This document shows, piece by piece, positions 1 through 11,299 of a stretch of DNA of 64,000 nucleotides. This DNA is from Cyathus striatus (Eukaryota; Basidiomycota; Agaricomycetes; Agaricales; Nidulariaceae). Positions within the stretch are counted from its first letter, which is position 1; each line of letters begins with the position of its first letter. Location of the stretch: contig JAOVFP010000011.1 of assembly GCA_025738555.1 (NCBI GenBank), forward strand, positions 3,410,001 through 3,474,000. The letters run 5' to 3'. A model generated the notes under the pieces. It ran no database searches. It saw nothing but the letters and a program-made list of their open reading frames with translations, and was not told the origin of the DNA. A program made the translations under genes and the position numbers.

Positions 1-1998
1 TGATATCTTTCACCATTTCTGTCTTGTGCAATATAAACAAGGTTTGGTGCAGAACCATCTTGTGGTGCTGGATTACACCACTTTCTACAAAGATAATCAT
101 CTGAGCAATGATTTGTATAGTGATAGCCATCTACTACAAAGTGGCTACTTTTAAACCAATCTACCCAACTTCCATTTGCAACTGCTGTTCAAAGAAGTTT
201 ACATGCCTTATCAATACATATATAATCTGGTCTTAATTCTTCATCAGGAAAAACATCTTCTAAGAACTTAAGTATATTGGTTGTTGACTCAGACTTCACA
301 AACTTTGTCCATGCAATTACAGCACCACATGGAGCACATATTGTTTCTACACAATAATAGCGAGAGGCACTAAAATAATGAGATTTCTTTGGAATATTGG
401 TATCTGACTCATCATGAGGCTGCTGAACACGTCTTCCTCAGTTTTTATTCCAAGGTGGATTTTCAGCTGGTTTGCAAAGCATTCTTCATGCACCATTTAA
501 ATAATCTGAACTATATTCTAAATTATATTTATGCCACATTTCCTGGTGCTCATTGCAAGCTTGTGTATTATCTATCTTTTGATTTTGACAGTCACAAACA
601 TGGCATCTTGCTCCAAATTCTTGGTTGTGAACATCACAAAATACACCTCCTCTATGGTTTACAAGAGTATTGGAACAATTGTCATATGCACAGTGCTTAA
701 AATATGTATTAGTATAATATTGTTTAGTTTTAGTTGTGCATTACCTGTGGTCCCATAACAATCCCATCAATTACTACCATTTTAACTGTTGCACTCTCAT
801 TTGGTAGTGAGTCTTGAGTTTCTCTATAAGGCTGTGTACACTCTAAGCAGCTGTGATTATGTGATGCATGTATTTTTCCATTTTCACCCAACCTTGCAAA
901 TGCTTCTTCTGTTAATGCAGTAATTGAAAGTCCATCAAGACTAATAAAATTAACACCAGATCCTGCAGAAACCATGTGTATTGATTCATGTATAAAAGCC
1001 TCCAGACTTGTCTTCGGCTTATTTCCTTTCCATTTCCAAAACTGTTGTTCCAATATTCCATATATGCTGCAGCAGATGCATGAAAGCTATATATACCATT
1101 CAGAACACCTTGAGAAAATGCCCTATCTACCCATAGTTTTTTTCCTACTTTCAGATATTTAGCAGAGTTTAAATGAACCATATAATATCCCTGTTTTTCA
1201 TCATAGGCTCATTCATGTTCTGCAGAATATAATGTTTTACATTTTTCACAAACACCTGATACTACATAAGCATGTTCAAATATTTTTGAGCCTTTAATTA
1301 ATGTTGCTTTAGGTACATCTCTAACTTTAGTATGCACATGTAGTGCCCATCCTTTACAGCTCCGTGTCTCACACTCTGCAGCTATAGGACATATTATATG
1401 AACAGGATCAATACTAGCATGAGATACAGGTTTCAGTTGACCTTCAAAAACTTTCCTCTCCCAATTGAAAGGATACAAGTTCAGAAGTCTTGCCATTTCA
1501 TTTAATTTAATACCTAACAAAATAGATCTGCCTGTTCGAGTTGTGTGTTCATTAATTTCATAATCTTCAAAGAGATCATCTGAGTCCATGCCAATTTTTT
1601 CCTGAATAGCTCTAGCCAGTAATCTAATCCATGCAGTTGCATCAACATTTTTTTCTCCTGTTAACTTTGCATTTTGCTGTCTTGCATGAAGACTCAACAA
1701 ATCAACATTATCAATCATAGAGAACAATATAACCAATGTGGCAGAGAGTGTGATGTTGGAACCAAAATTTGACAGAATAAATTTACTGAACACATCAAAT
1801 GTGATGTTAGGAAATGATTGTTCTCCTGCTGCAATTACTGGTTGAATAAAAATAAATAGAACTAGTATTGCACTTGGGAGCCATTGAAATAGCCAAACTA
1901 TTAATAACCAGAATAAAATATGTTGAGTGATTTCTGGCATGAATATAGCCCATATACAGGTTAAGCACCACAGATATGTCTCAAAGGTTACCATCCAA
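1..1998 (-). pseudogene. KDZ-transposon-associated CxC5/CxC6-type cysteine-cluster gene, decayed and truncated by the window edge
   Basis: Read on the minus strand from 1998 downward. The first part, ending at a TGA at 1209-1211, contains a hydrophobic stretch and then cysteine pairs such as HIICPIAAECETRSCKGW and VCEKCKTLY, the CxC5-like pattern. After the stop the frame continues, and near 1045 it shifts by one base into a second part with HNHSCLECTQPY and KMVVIDGIVMGPQ, the CxC6-like pattern. A short intron follows (about 681-732). Below it come CAYDNCSNT and CHVCDCQNQ, two more stops near 500 and 470, then APCGAVIAWTKF, RPDYICIDKAC and DYLCRKWCNPAP, again broken by a stop near 190. These cysteine clusters are known from proteins linked to KDZ (Kyakuja-Dileera-Zisupton) transposases in basidiomycetes. 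Their role is unknown, with DNA or zinc binding assumed. At least four stops plus a frameshift make it a pseudogene. Family call is from remembered motifs, not a search. Confidence 0.8.
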
Positions 1999-2043
1999 CT
2001 GAAAAATCATATTGTAAACTATTACAATTCGAGTTCAATATAC

Positions 2044-4170
2044 TTACTTGCGCTTCTTTGAACTTGATTTCTCTTTATCCTCATGAGCCTTCTCATCCTT
2101 ACCTCCCTTCTCCTCCTTGCTCTTTCCCTTTCCCTTTCCCTTCCTTTTCTCCTTCTTCTCCTTAAGCCATCTTTTCAAATCCAATAATGTGTAGTAATCT
2201 CTCTCAAAGCCCCAAAGGTCGAGATCAGTAGGACTATCCTCGTCTTCAGCCAACCAAGACTGCATTGCTGGAAAATCTGCAATCTTATCAAAGTTTGAAT
2301 AGTTCTCATACCAGGCTGAAGATGAGACAAAGACTGTGACAATTTCTTTCTTTGTGGCCTTGGCAACTGGCCAAGTCCTGTTCTTGTCCATAGTGTTGTG
2401 GTCAGAAACTGCCTTTATACAGGCAAGATACCTCTGGTAGGCAACTCGAAGTCCAGGTGCAGTACTCTCAAGAATTTCCCTAGGAATCTTTAAAACATCG
2501 ATAAGTTCCTCAGTACGTTGCTCTGAGATTCCACCTCTTTGAACAAGAGAAGGGGTGTGAGAGCGAGAAATGGCATGAGAGCTAGCTGCAGAGCTTCCAG
2601 CTGACTTAGACTGAATGGAATATGTCTCAATATCAAGGGAGAGTGGTGCATTTGGCTGAAATCCAGACTATAAAGCAACACAATATAAGTAAATGGTACA
2701 AGAATAAAAGAATAAAATATATAGCTACACTCAGAATTGGCAAAATAAATTCGCCATCTATCTTTAGCCAGTCAACTTCCTCATCGTCCTTGACAGCAGA
2801 TTCAAAGTTTCCAAGAATGTTCCAGGCTTTACTTTCGTAAACATACAAACAGCGATCAGCAGCTAAAATGATATTAGTATATGAATAAAATATGAAAGAA
2901 AACATACTAAAGAAATGTTCAGCTCTGTCTTTGAGTTTCTTCAAGACAGGCCCAATGGTTGCCATAAGATTATGCTTCAATGTAAATGAAGCAACTCCAG
3001 GTACCATAACAGTACTTGGATCTGCATTAGACATATACAGCCATACTCGCCCCTTAATTAAACCAACAGTAGTGCTTTCAGCAGCACTGTGAAAGTCAGC
3101 AGCATTTGGGTGATTCCCAAGTGCATTTCCTCTGAGAATGCCACCTACTTAGAGTTAGTACATATATATTTATACAAATTATAGGTTTACCTTCACTCCT
3201 TGAAGAACCTTTGGGGCTAATATTGGTAATGTCCACAGTGTCGACTGTACCTGGCTTACTGGTGGTATGAGGTGGACTAACTGGTGGACTATTCATGATA
3301 ATATCTACCTCTGCAAACATTGAGTCAGTATAAATACAAATATTACTGAAAATCCATACCTTTATCTTTACTAGTCCTGTCTTCTGTACGATTGTTGTTG
3401 GACTTGGAAGATACAATGCTGATATCACTCCCTTTCAAGATCTTAAATACAGTAATACAGTTATAACATTACTGAATTTTTCTTACCTTTATTCTTACTA
3501 GTGTGATCTTCTGTATACTTTTTGTCAGACTTGAAAGATGTGATGCTAATATCACCTACCATCACTGTATTCTGATTCATTTCCACGGCCTGCATTTGAT
3601 CCATCAGTTGAACCTTCAGTATTTTCTGAAATATAACTTGTGTTAGTAAATATATGTGTAAGCTATCAATTCAAACCTTTATTTTCACTTTCATTATTGG
3701 TATCATATCCATCTGATTCATGTTCTTCTTCAACTGTAGAAGATATAAATGTTTAGATACACATTTTATACATATAAATGAATATTTCTTTACCTTTTTT
3801 CATGTCTGAATGGCACTTACGAGTAACAGTGAAAACCGGAGCTGCTGGTTGAGGTACATCAGAAGATGGACCCCACTTTGGAGGGGCAACAGGAAGGCCA
3901 CTTTCCTCCAGCACCCTTTCAGCACTAAGTATTATTAGTACATAAATATTGTATAAATATATGTAATACATATGCAGTAAGGTCAGGTACACCTTCTTCA
4001 TCTGCAGCAGCATCCTCAGCTCTTTTCTGTTCCGAAGTTTTTCTAAAAAATATTAGCAAGGCAGTGAAAGAAAGTTATGAAACCATACCGAGTTTTTTTG
4101 GCTTTCTTGGCTTTTACAACTTTTTTACTCTGTTTTTCCTGCACATTTTCACTGATCAAAAAATTAAAAA
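2044..4170 (-). CDS. Uncharacterised multi-exon basidiomycete protein with lysine-rich C-terminus, next to the KDZ-associated gene
   Basis: A chain of open exons joined by consistent short GT..AG introns. Clear exons are about 3191-3310, 2908-3147, 2729-2862 and 2044-2667; several small ones lie between 3310 and 4170. The upstream exons are short, acidic and serine-rich, and the first clear one begins with a lysine cluster (KKVVKAKKAKK). The central conserved-looking part reads NHPNAADFHSAAESTTVGL, then KGRVWLYMSNADPSTVMVPG and KAWNILGNFESA. The last exon has RTWPVAKATKKE and WGFERDYYTLLDLKRWLKEK, and ends in a KGKGKGKSKEE-type tail. I found no stop inside the joined exons, unlike the neighbour downstream. 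I do not recognise the family. No start codon is visible: the most upstream exon needs a 5' partner that would lie where the minisatellite begins, so the 5' end may be lost. The TAA at 2044-2046 overlaps a perfect splice donor (see findings). Confidence 0.6.
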
Positions 4171-4309
4171 TATACAGCCTTTTATAGGCTACATTGAACA
4201 TAACTAAATATATATTACATGTCATTGGCTATACAACATTACTATCTAACTATTTTAAGGAGACACAGCCTTCCATCTACTTCGGCCCGTTGACAGCACG
4301 CATGAAGAC

Positions 4310-5560
4310 AAAGGGAGAAGGGGGAGGAGGGACAGTGTGATAGGGGGGGAAAGGGGACAACAGAGATGCAGAAACAAGGAGGGGGAGGAGGCAGGGGGAA
4401 AGGACAGTGGGACCACACTTGTCATTTGCTAGATGAGGAGAAAGCAGAGGAGGGGGGGATGGCACACTCGTCCTTGTCACTTGCGAGACGAGGAGGAAGA
4501 GGAAGAGGGGGGATGAGGAGGGGAGGGGATGAGAAGGAGGGGGGACGAGAAGGAGGGGGGACGAGCACTCGTCCACATCACTTGCAAGATGAGGACGAGG
4601 AGGGGGATGAAGAGGAGGGGGGACAAGGGGGGACAGGCATTCGTCCTCATCACTTGCGAGATGAGGACAAGGGGGGGATGGGCGCTCGTCCTCGTCACTT
4701 GCAAGATGAGGAGGAGGAGGAGGGGGGACGAGCACTCGTCCATGTCACTTGCAAGACAAGGACGAGAAGGGGGGATGAAGAGGAGGGGGGACGAGGGGGG
4801 GACAGGCGTTCGTCCTCATCACTTGCAAGACAAGGAGGAGGACGAGGGGGGGACAGGTGCTTGTCCTCGTCACTTGCAAGATGAGGAGGAGGAGGAGGGG
4901 GGACGAGTGCTTGTCCTCGTCATTTGCAAGACAAGGAGGAGTAGGAGGGGGGACAAGTGCTTGTCCTCATCATTTGCAAGACAAGGAGGATGAGGAGGGG
5001 GGACAAGTGCTCGTCCTCGTCACTTGCAAGACAAGGAGGAGGAGGAGGAGGGGGGACAAGTGCTCATCCTCGTCATTTGCAAGACAAGGAGGAGGAGGAG
5101 GGGGGATGAGTGCTCGTCCTTGTCACTTGCAAGACAAGGAGGAGGAGGAGGGGGGACGAGGACAAGGGGGGGGGGACGATATGCTCATCCTTGTCATTTG
5201 CGAGATGAGGAGGAGGAGGAGGGGGGACGAGGACGAGGGAGGGGGACGATATGCTCATCCTCGTCATTTGCGAGACAAAGTGCAGAGCTCCTCCTCGTCA
5301 CTTGCGAGACAAGGAGGCAGCGAAGTAGGGGGGGATGGCAAGCTTGTCATTTGCGAGACGAGAGCTGTGGGAGGGGAAGAGGAAGGGGACGTGTGGGGAG
5401 AGGACAACAGGAGGATGGAGGACGTATGAGGTGAAGAGGAGAGGGACGTGTGTGGGGATGCACACACACTCATTACTAGCCAGATGAGGTGGGGGAGAAT
5501 GACGGGGGGATGGAGGATGCTTGGGGCGGAGAGGAGGGGGACATGCACATGGATGCATGC
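4310..5560. repeat. G-rich minisatellite, unit about 50 bp, with an embedded palindrome
   Basis: About 20 tandem units containing CACTTGCAAGACAAGGAGG, followed by GGAGGAGGGGGGACAAG and a near-palindrome GGACGAGTGCTCGTCC. Successive copies of CAYTTGCAAG fall at 4696, 4746, 4820, 4871, 4921, 4971, 5021, 5074 and 5124, so the usual spacing is 50. One strand is extremely G-rich with runs of 5-9 G. Long ORFs exist in all frames because the period is not a multiple of three; none looks like a protein. It abuts the 5' side of the minus-strand gene below 4.2 kb and continues up to the long-TIR element. Variant units reappear beyond that element. Confidence 0.9.
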
Positions 5561-5568
5561 ATGCATAA

Positions 5569-7994
5569 GTGTCAGCTAACTAAAATCATATAATGGCAGG
5601 GTTACATGATTGTACAATCAAATAAGCTAGGTGTTATATGATTGTCTTTTATTGTATATGTACTAGTAATACTACTTACTTCAGGCAATCATAAACAATC
5701 ATTGATTTGTTCTATTTTAATTGCACTACTATAATAATATTATAGACAATCATAAACAATCATTTATTTGTTCTATTTGAATAGTAGTACTAAGAGTACT
5801 ATAGGCAATCATAAACAATCATTGATTCAATCTATTTGAATAGTACTATTAAGAATACTATAGGCAATCATAAACAATCATTTATTAAATTTATTTGAAT
5901 AGTACTACTAGGAATACTATAGGTAATCATAAACAATCATTGATTACTATGACAGTAACTGGATATTACTATTGTATGAATTTGTCACATTCTCTGGTGT
6001 GTCACAGCTGTCACAGCTGTCACATGCATCACAAAATTCACGCGCTCCAGATTTCCCACGCCTTGTGTAGTTCTTGAGCCTGACAATTTCTCATGTGTCA
6101 CATTTGTTACATATTTTGTGTGCATCACAAATGTCACGTTTTTCCCACGGGTCACAACTGTCACATATATTCTCGCGCTTCGCATATTTCCTGCATGTCA
6201 AATCTGTCACATTCTTCCCACACGTCACATTTGTCACGCATATTCCCACATGTTATATATGTCACGCATATACCCACGCTTCATAATTGTCACGCTTTTC
6301 CCACGCGTCACATTTGTCACATTCTTCTTGTGCTTCATATATGTCACACATTTTTCCGTGTGTCACAATTGTCACACATATTCCCACATATCACAGACAA
6401 CTGTACATATAAGTACTTATTTTTGCATCAACCATTGGTTATAGTATATACTAATATCTTCAGCATATGTTAATGAGTCACATATATGCTTACTGTATGT
6501 GACTACATGACAGTTTGCTTTATTGATACAGAGAAGTAATGAAAACCATCTCCACTCTTATTGATATTTTGTCACAATCAATTTCACTTTTACACTGCCA
6601 TATGTGTTTACACCTCTGATATACTGTACTATTACAACCAACTGTTCAGTCACTCATTACATGGCACTGTGAACTTGAACAGATTCTGGATTCATTACAC
6701 ATTACAGTTAGGCCTGAACAGAGAGGTACAACAAGCATGGTCAAAATTTGCAACTGCTTACTTTGCTTGTGAGCCTAAATTTGAGATCATAATGGTATAG
6801 TATGTTATTTATACTCAAGACATGCATGGCTTAATCTTTGAGACAAGCATATGACTACTGACAGGATCAAACAGGTAACTACTCAAATAGCATCAGAAAG
6901 TGGTCCATGCATATGCTATTGCTGAGCATCCTTCTTTTAACATAGTATTCAAATCTAAATATGTTTTCAATGTCAAAGGCTGAATTACATTACTAAGCTG
7001 TGAAAATTGTGACAAATGTAACATGAACATCAAAGATATGACATGTGATAAGCATGAAAAATGAAGCAAATGTAATGTGACATGTGTGATGAGTGTGAAA
7101 AGTTTGATGTGTGTGATATGCATGACATATGTGAAGTGTGAGAAAATGGGTAAAAGGGTGAAAAGTGTGACATATATGAAGTGTGAGAAGAATGTGACAT
7201 ATGTAACGCGTGGGAAAAGCGTGACAAATGTGATATGTGGGAATATGCGTGACAATTGTGACTGGGAAATGTGTGACATATATGAAGCACAAGAAGAATG
7301 TGACAAATGTGACGCATGGGGAAAGCGTGACAATTATGAAGCGTGGGTATATGCGTGACAAATGTGACATGTGGGAATGTGCGTGACATATATAGCATAT
7401 GGGAATATGCGTGACAAATGTGACACACAGAAAGAATGTGACAGATATGATGTGCGGGAAATATGCGAAGCGTGAGAATATATGTGACAGTTGTGACCCG
7501 TGGGAAAAACGTGACATTTGTGATGCACACAAAATATGTAACAAATGTGACACATGAGAAATTGTTGGGCTCAAGAACTACACAAGGCGTGGGAAATCTG
7601 TGGAGCGCGTGAATTTTGTGATGCATGTGACAGCTGTGACAGCTGTGACACACCAGAGAATGTGACAAATTCATACAATAGTAATATCCAGTTACTGTCA
7701 TAGTAATCAATAACTGTTTATGATTGCCTATAGTATTCTTAATAGTACTATTCAAATAGATTGAATCAATGATTGTTTATGATTGTCTATAATATTATTA
7801 CAGCAGTGCAGTTAAAATAAAACAAATTAGTGATTGTTTATGATTGCCTGAAGTAAGTAGTATTACTAGTACATATACAATAAAAGACAATCATATAACA
7901 CCTAGCTTACTTGATTGTACAATCATATAACACCTGGCTTATTTGATTGTACAATCATGTAACCCTGCTATTATATGATCAAATTAGCTGACAC
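5569..7994. mobile_element. 2.4-kb element with about 0.8-kb terminal inverted repeats made of GTCACA-type tandem repeats
   Basis: The left end GTGTCAGCTAACT and right end AATTAGCTGACAC are reverse complements, and the match continues inward for about 0.8 kb (roughly 5569-6393 against 7228-7994). From the ends inward, each arm holds short inverted copies of ATGATTGTACAATCA, a block of three to five copies of GGCAATCATAAACAATCA, then many 25-30 bp units of the form TCACATTTGTCACGY-TTTTCCCACGC. The right arm carries extra units. The 0.83-kb centre has no convincing gene. Both arms are open in several frames only because of the repeats. I could not find a matching target duplication. The superfamily is unknown; the layout fits a non-autonomous foldback-type DNA transposon. 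Confidence 0.8.
6612..6720 (+). mobile_element. One-ended fragment of the TA-flanked CTGTACTATT..TGTTCA MITE family
   Basis: TACTGTACTATTACAACCAA followed by CTGTTCAGTCA closely matches the left end of the complete copy at 15768, including the TA and the downstream GAACA motifs. No matching right end was found before 7.2 kb. It lies in the centre of the long-TIR element, so it inserted into that element or was carried along with it. Confidence 0.5.
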
Positions 7995-8002
7995 GCCTCA
8001 TG

Positions 8003-8110
8003 CATGTTTGTCACTTGCCAGATGAGGTGGCAGTGGAAGCGCAAAGAGTGCTCGTCCTTGTCACTTGCGAGACGAGGACGAGGAGGGGAGGGGGATGATG
8101 AGAGGTGCAC
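8003..8110. repeat. Right-hand remnant of the G-rich minisatellite
   Basis: TGTCACTTGCCAGATGAGG and CTCGTCCTTGTCACTTGCGA are variants of the minisatellite unit left of 5560. The units on the two sides of the 5569-7994 element suggest that it inserted into the array. Downstream, 8110-8530 is unassigned sequence with several CpGs and degenerate GGCGACGATGTGGGA-type direct repeats around 8290-8450. Confidence 0.7.
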
Positions 8111-8545
8111 CTATAAACAGTGCCCATTGTCGTGTAGTGAGAAGAGAAGAGGGAGAAAGGAGGGGGAAATACATACCTGTAGTTTTGTATGCGGTCACCC
8201 ACCCACAACCATTCACACCTCAGCACCTATACCCTACATTATCAATCTTGCTGTGCTATCGATCTTGCGCTTGAGTTGATTTGGGCAACAATGTGGGAGG
8301 TGGGCATGGGGCAACGACGTGGAAAGGGGTCCTAAGGCGCCGACGTGTGAAGGGGGCTTGGGGCGATGACGTGGGAGAGAGCATGAGGTGATGATGTGAG
8401 AAGGCGACGATGTGGGAAGGGTGACGATGTGAGCTTGACATGTTGATGTGGGAGAGAAAAAAAAACGAGGTGGGAAAAATGACATACCATTTTAGGAAAG
8501 TGAAATATATGGTGATTATCTAGCATATTGTCTCTATGAAATATA

Positions 8546-8632
8546 TGACCCTTTGGTGTATTGGTAATGCGTATGTTTGTGTTGTCCACATGACTTGTCT
8601 ATTCAATCTGGGTTCGATTCCTACTTGTTGCA
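8546..8632 (+). repeat. tRNA-like sequence with pol III box B; probable tRNA-derived SINE or tRNA pseudogene
   Basis: GGGTTCGATTCC at 8610-8621 is a perfect pol III box B. About 50 nt upstream, TTGGTGTATTGGTAATGC resembles a D-arm/box A. The T-stem around box B pairs only partly, and I could not draw a full cloverleaf with acceptor stem, so it is not called a functional tRNA. A tRNA-derived SINE head is the likeliest reading. Confidence 0.45.
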
Positions 8633-8729
8633 TATTTTTACTAGAAATAAATGAAAGGTAGCTAATACTAATAAAAGCTAGTAATACTAATAGTGGCTAA
8701 TGAAGAGTCTGTGTCTGCCTAGTTTCAAC

Positions 8730-8985
8730 CGGAGTCCAGGTGAGTTCTGAATGGATTTAGTCCACTGGAATTCCTGCTAAACTTGCCGGACTCCAGCTAA
8801 TGAAAGAATTCCTGGTGGACTCCAGGTGGACTCCAGGTGGACTGGAACAGGACTGGATTAGAACAAATTGGCTGGACTTGCAGCCAAAATGAGTCCAGCT
8901 GGAGTCCGGCTGGATTCCACAGACTATCTGGAAAATCCTTGAAGTCCGTCTGGATAGTCTGTGGAATCCACGGAGTCTGAATGGA
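8730..8985. repeat. GGACTCCAG-type repeats ending in a 20-bp stem hairpin
   Basis: Repeated GGACTCCAGGTGGACTCCAG and related GAGTCCAGCTGGAGTCC palindromes. They end in a hairpin whose arms TGGATTCCACAGACTATCTG (8911-8930) and TGGATAGTCTGTGGAATCCA (8951-8970) match at 18 of 20 positions. The same TCTGTG/GATTCCACA vocabulary returns at 10.06-10.85 kb. Confidence 0.75.
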
Positions 8986-9009
8986 ATGGGGGGGCGAGCA
9001 TAAAGACCT

Positions 9010-9420
9010 CCTATCTAACCATGCTGTACCAGTGCTGTGCATCAGCACACCATAGGCACCTGGCCAGGCCTGAGACCCAGCATTCCTGGCAGACTTATTC
9101 AGCAGTTCCCATTCCATGTGTCAAAGCATGCAGCATTATGCCTTCTGTATGAAGCATTCTTCCTGCAGGACAAGTTATTGTCCTTCACTATCTTCCCATA
9201 TGGACACATTCTTGGCACTTGTATGTTTGGATATTTGTGATTTACTCAGGTCCATCCCAGATGCCTGTATCTAGTCTAAATGTCTACCTTACCACTTAGC
9301 TAATGTGCAAATTACTGTATTTGTATCAACTATATAGTTCCTCTAGCCATAGTTCTGTATGATATTTAATAGGTAGAGTAAAGTAGTAGGAGGGCAGTCT
9401 CCTGTGCCCCAAGAAATACC
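9010..9420 (+). repeat. Dispersed repeat, copy 1 (also at 13280-13687 and, inverted, in the right palindrome arm)
   Basis: CTATCTAACCATGCTGTACC through GGCAGTCTCCTGTGCCCCAAG is repeated in order at 13280-13687 with scattered differences, mostly transitions. The inverted copy is at about 24324-24731. Short ORFs are shared but differ in frame and are not conserved as protein. It is probably part of an unrecognised retroelement or a solo LTR; no element ends are clear. Between 9420 and 10050 I see nothing recognisable. Confidence 0.7.
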
Positions 9421-10062
9421 ATCTAGCATCATGCTTTAGTATTTGTGAGAGCATTGAGATTCTAAGTGCAATGAGAAGTGTGAAGTCCTAAGTCCGTGCT
9501 AAGTCCAAGATTAAGGAACACACATCAAAACACACATCAAAAGTGTTCACTAAGCTGTTTTCCTTCTTGAACATTGGTCTTCAACACCTTCCCTTTTACT
9601 TTACTTTGCCTGGAAGCATCTTGCATCTGAGTCTTACCCACCAAGCACTTTCTTAGTGAGTGTCTGTAGTGTAAGTGAAATAGACTTTATTTTAATTTAC
9701 ACTATGTTGCACTAAACTAGGTACTTTACAGGACACCCTGCAAAACCCATAGTTCAAAGGAATGGTTGTGGAAGCTGCAGAACATGCTTGGAACATGCTA
9801 TCTCTATCTAATCTACAATAACTAGGCATTTTACATTTAGTGCAGGCTCACATTAACAGAATCTATTCCCTGGCTGAACTCCACTCCAATTAAGCATCAA
9901 CTACCTTCATTTGTATTGGGAGTTGTCAAGCCTAGGATGATACAAAATGAAGATGATGTAGTACCATCATTTCCTTGGTGCCATGAAACAGCCAGGTTTG
10001 AACTCCACTATTCAACTGAAATCACTCATGGACTGAGCTCTTTACACTTAGCCATGTGTTCT

Positions 10063-10135
10063 GTACGGATCTGTGCAGAATCCGTACAGAATTTTCGGAA
10101 TCCATGTGGAATCTGCACAGATTTTTTTCTTTTTG
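10063..10135. repeat. Hairpin-forming CTGTACGGAT / GAATCTGCACAGAT cluster
   Basis: CTGTACGGAT at 10063-10072 pairs with ATCCGTACAG at 10080-10089. TGTGGAATCTGCACAGAT (about 10104-10121) pairs with ATCTGTGCAGATTCCACA (about 10152-10169), the latter lying just inside the MITE that begins at 10137. Related palindromes at 10770-10850 (CTGTACAGATCCATACAG) suggest a larger composite element. Confidence 0.6.
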
Positions 10136-10136
10136 G

Positions 10137-10755
10137 CAGAGGTATTTTTGGATCTGTGCAGATTCCACACAGATTCTGAAAATTCCATATGGGTTACACA
10201 GAATTCCACAGAATTCCACATTACAGATCTGAAAATTCTGTACAGATTCTGTACAGAATCTTATTATACTTATTTCCTTGCACATGACACTGCATTAAGT
10301 GTGACACTATGCATTAAGCGTGACACCATGCATTGAGTGTGACACTGTACATTAAATGTGACACTATACATTAAACATGACACTATGCATTAAGCAGAAC
10401 ACTATACATTAAGCATGACACTAAGTGTTGAGTGTGACACTATGCATTGAGTGTGATACTATACATTAAGCATGACACTATGCATTGAGCATGATACTAT
10501 ATATTGAGTGTATTACAGATTTCATGTAGTGTCACACTTTCCACCTAGGGTTACACTTGACACCTGTAACAAGGCAGCAATGGAGACAAGATGGTGGTAG
10601 GAATGAGATGAGATTATGAATTAACAGTTTTAATAGTATTCATTGTGATTTGAAACAGGAAAATTAGGTATTAAATAGATCTTACAGATTCTGCATAAAT
10701 CCACACAGAATCCATGCAGAATATGTATGGAATCTGTATAGAATAATCACCTCTA
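10137..10755. mobile_element. hAT-like MITE (CAGAGGT ends) containing a minisatellite
   Basis: The left end CAGAGGTATTTTTGGATCTG and the right end, read inward on the other strand, TAGAGGTGATTATTCTATAC, are followed on both sides by AGATTCCAYACA(G/T)ATTCTG, so the inverted repeats align for about 42 bp. CAGAGGTG-type termini are common in hAT elements. There is no coding capacity. I found no matching 8-bp target duplication, so the boundaries are tentative. Confidence 0.55.
10285..10512 (+). repeat. 19-bp minisatellite, about 12 copies
   Basis: Tandem units of TGACACTATGCATTAAGCG and variants (ATGCATTGAGTG, ATACATTAAGCA) with a constant 19-bp period. The variants differ mainly by C/T and G/A. 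The array sits inside the hAT-like MITE. Confidence 0.9.
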
Positions 10756-11299
10756 ATAATAATAATAGCCACTATATAAATTCTGTATGGTATCTATACA
10801 AGTCTGTATGGGTCTGTACAGATCCATACAGACCTCTTGGGGGAGTGTAAATTACTAGAAAGACAGCATAACGGACTCACAAAAGTTGGTGCTACACAGT
10901 TGTCAGGGGTTGTAAGAGCTGAAGATGGGCATCATTGGGCAAGTTGATCTTGAGAGGTTGATTGGATGATAAATGTAGGTAAGGAAATTAGTTGCATGAT
11001 TGGATTCATTTGCTACTATGCACATGTGCCTTCAGTTCTTCAACTTACAATTCTAAACTTTGCTTAAACTCCATTTTGACATTCAAAAAGTGCTTAAGGC
11101 TTGAACATTTGTTATCCCATTAATTAATGAAACAAACCTCTTTTCATGGACTGAGCATGATTTTGTGAGATTTTCTTGTCCTAAGTTGTAGCAATTTGTG
11201 CCAAATGTATCACAAAATGTAGGTAAACACAATATGTTATAGAAATTATCAAGTGTGTACGTGTACTTGTAGTGCACGCATGTAAACTCTAATCCTGTT

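Noticed and set aside
4366..5429. Long overlapping ORFs (172-190 codons) on the plus strand
   Set aside because: They are translations of the 50-bp minisatellite, which is open in several frames because the unit is not a multiple of three.
5985..7755. ORFs up to 241 codons in the 5.6-8.0 kb element
   Set aside because: They are His/Cys/Phe/Thr-rich translations of GTCACA repeats, mirrored in both arms, with no domain.
5561..8002. ATGCATG flanks as a target duplication of the 2.4-kb element
   Set aside because: GCATGCATGCATAA and GCCTCATGCATG are not at equal distance from the two termini.
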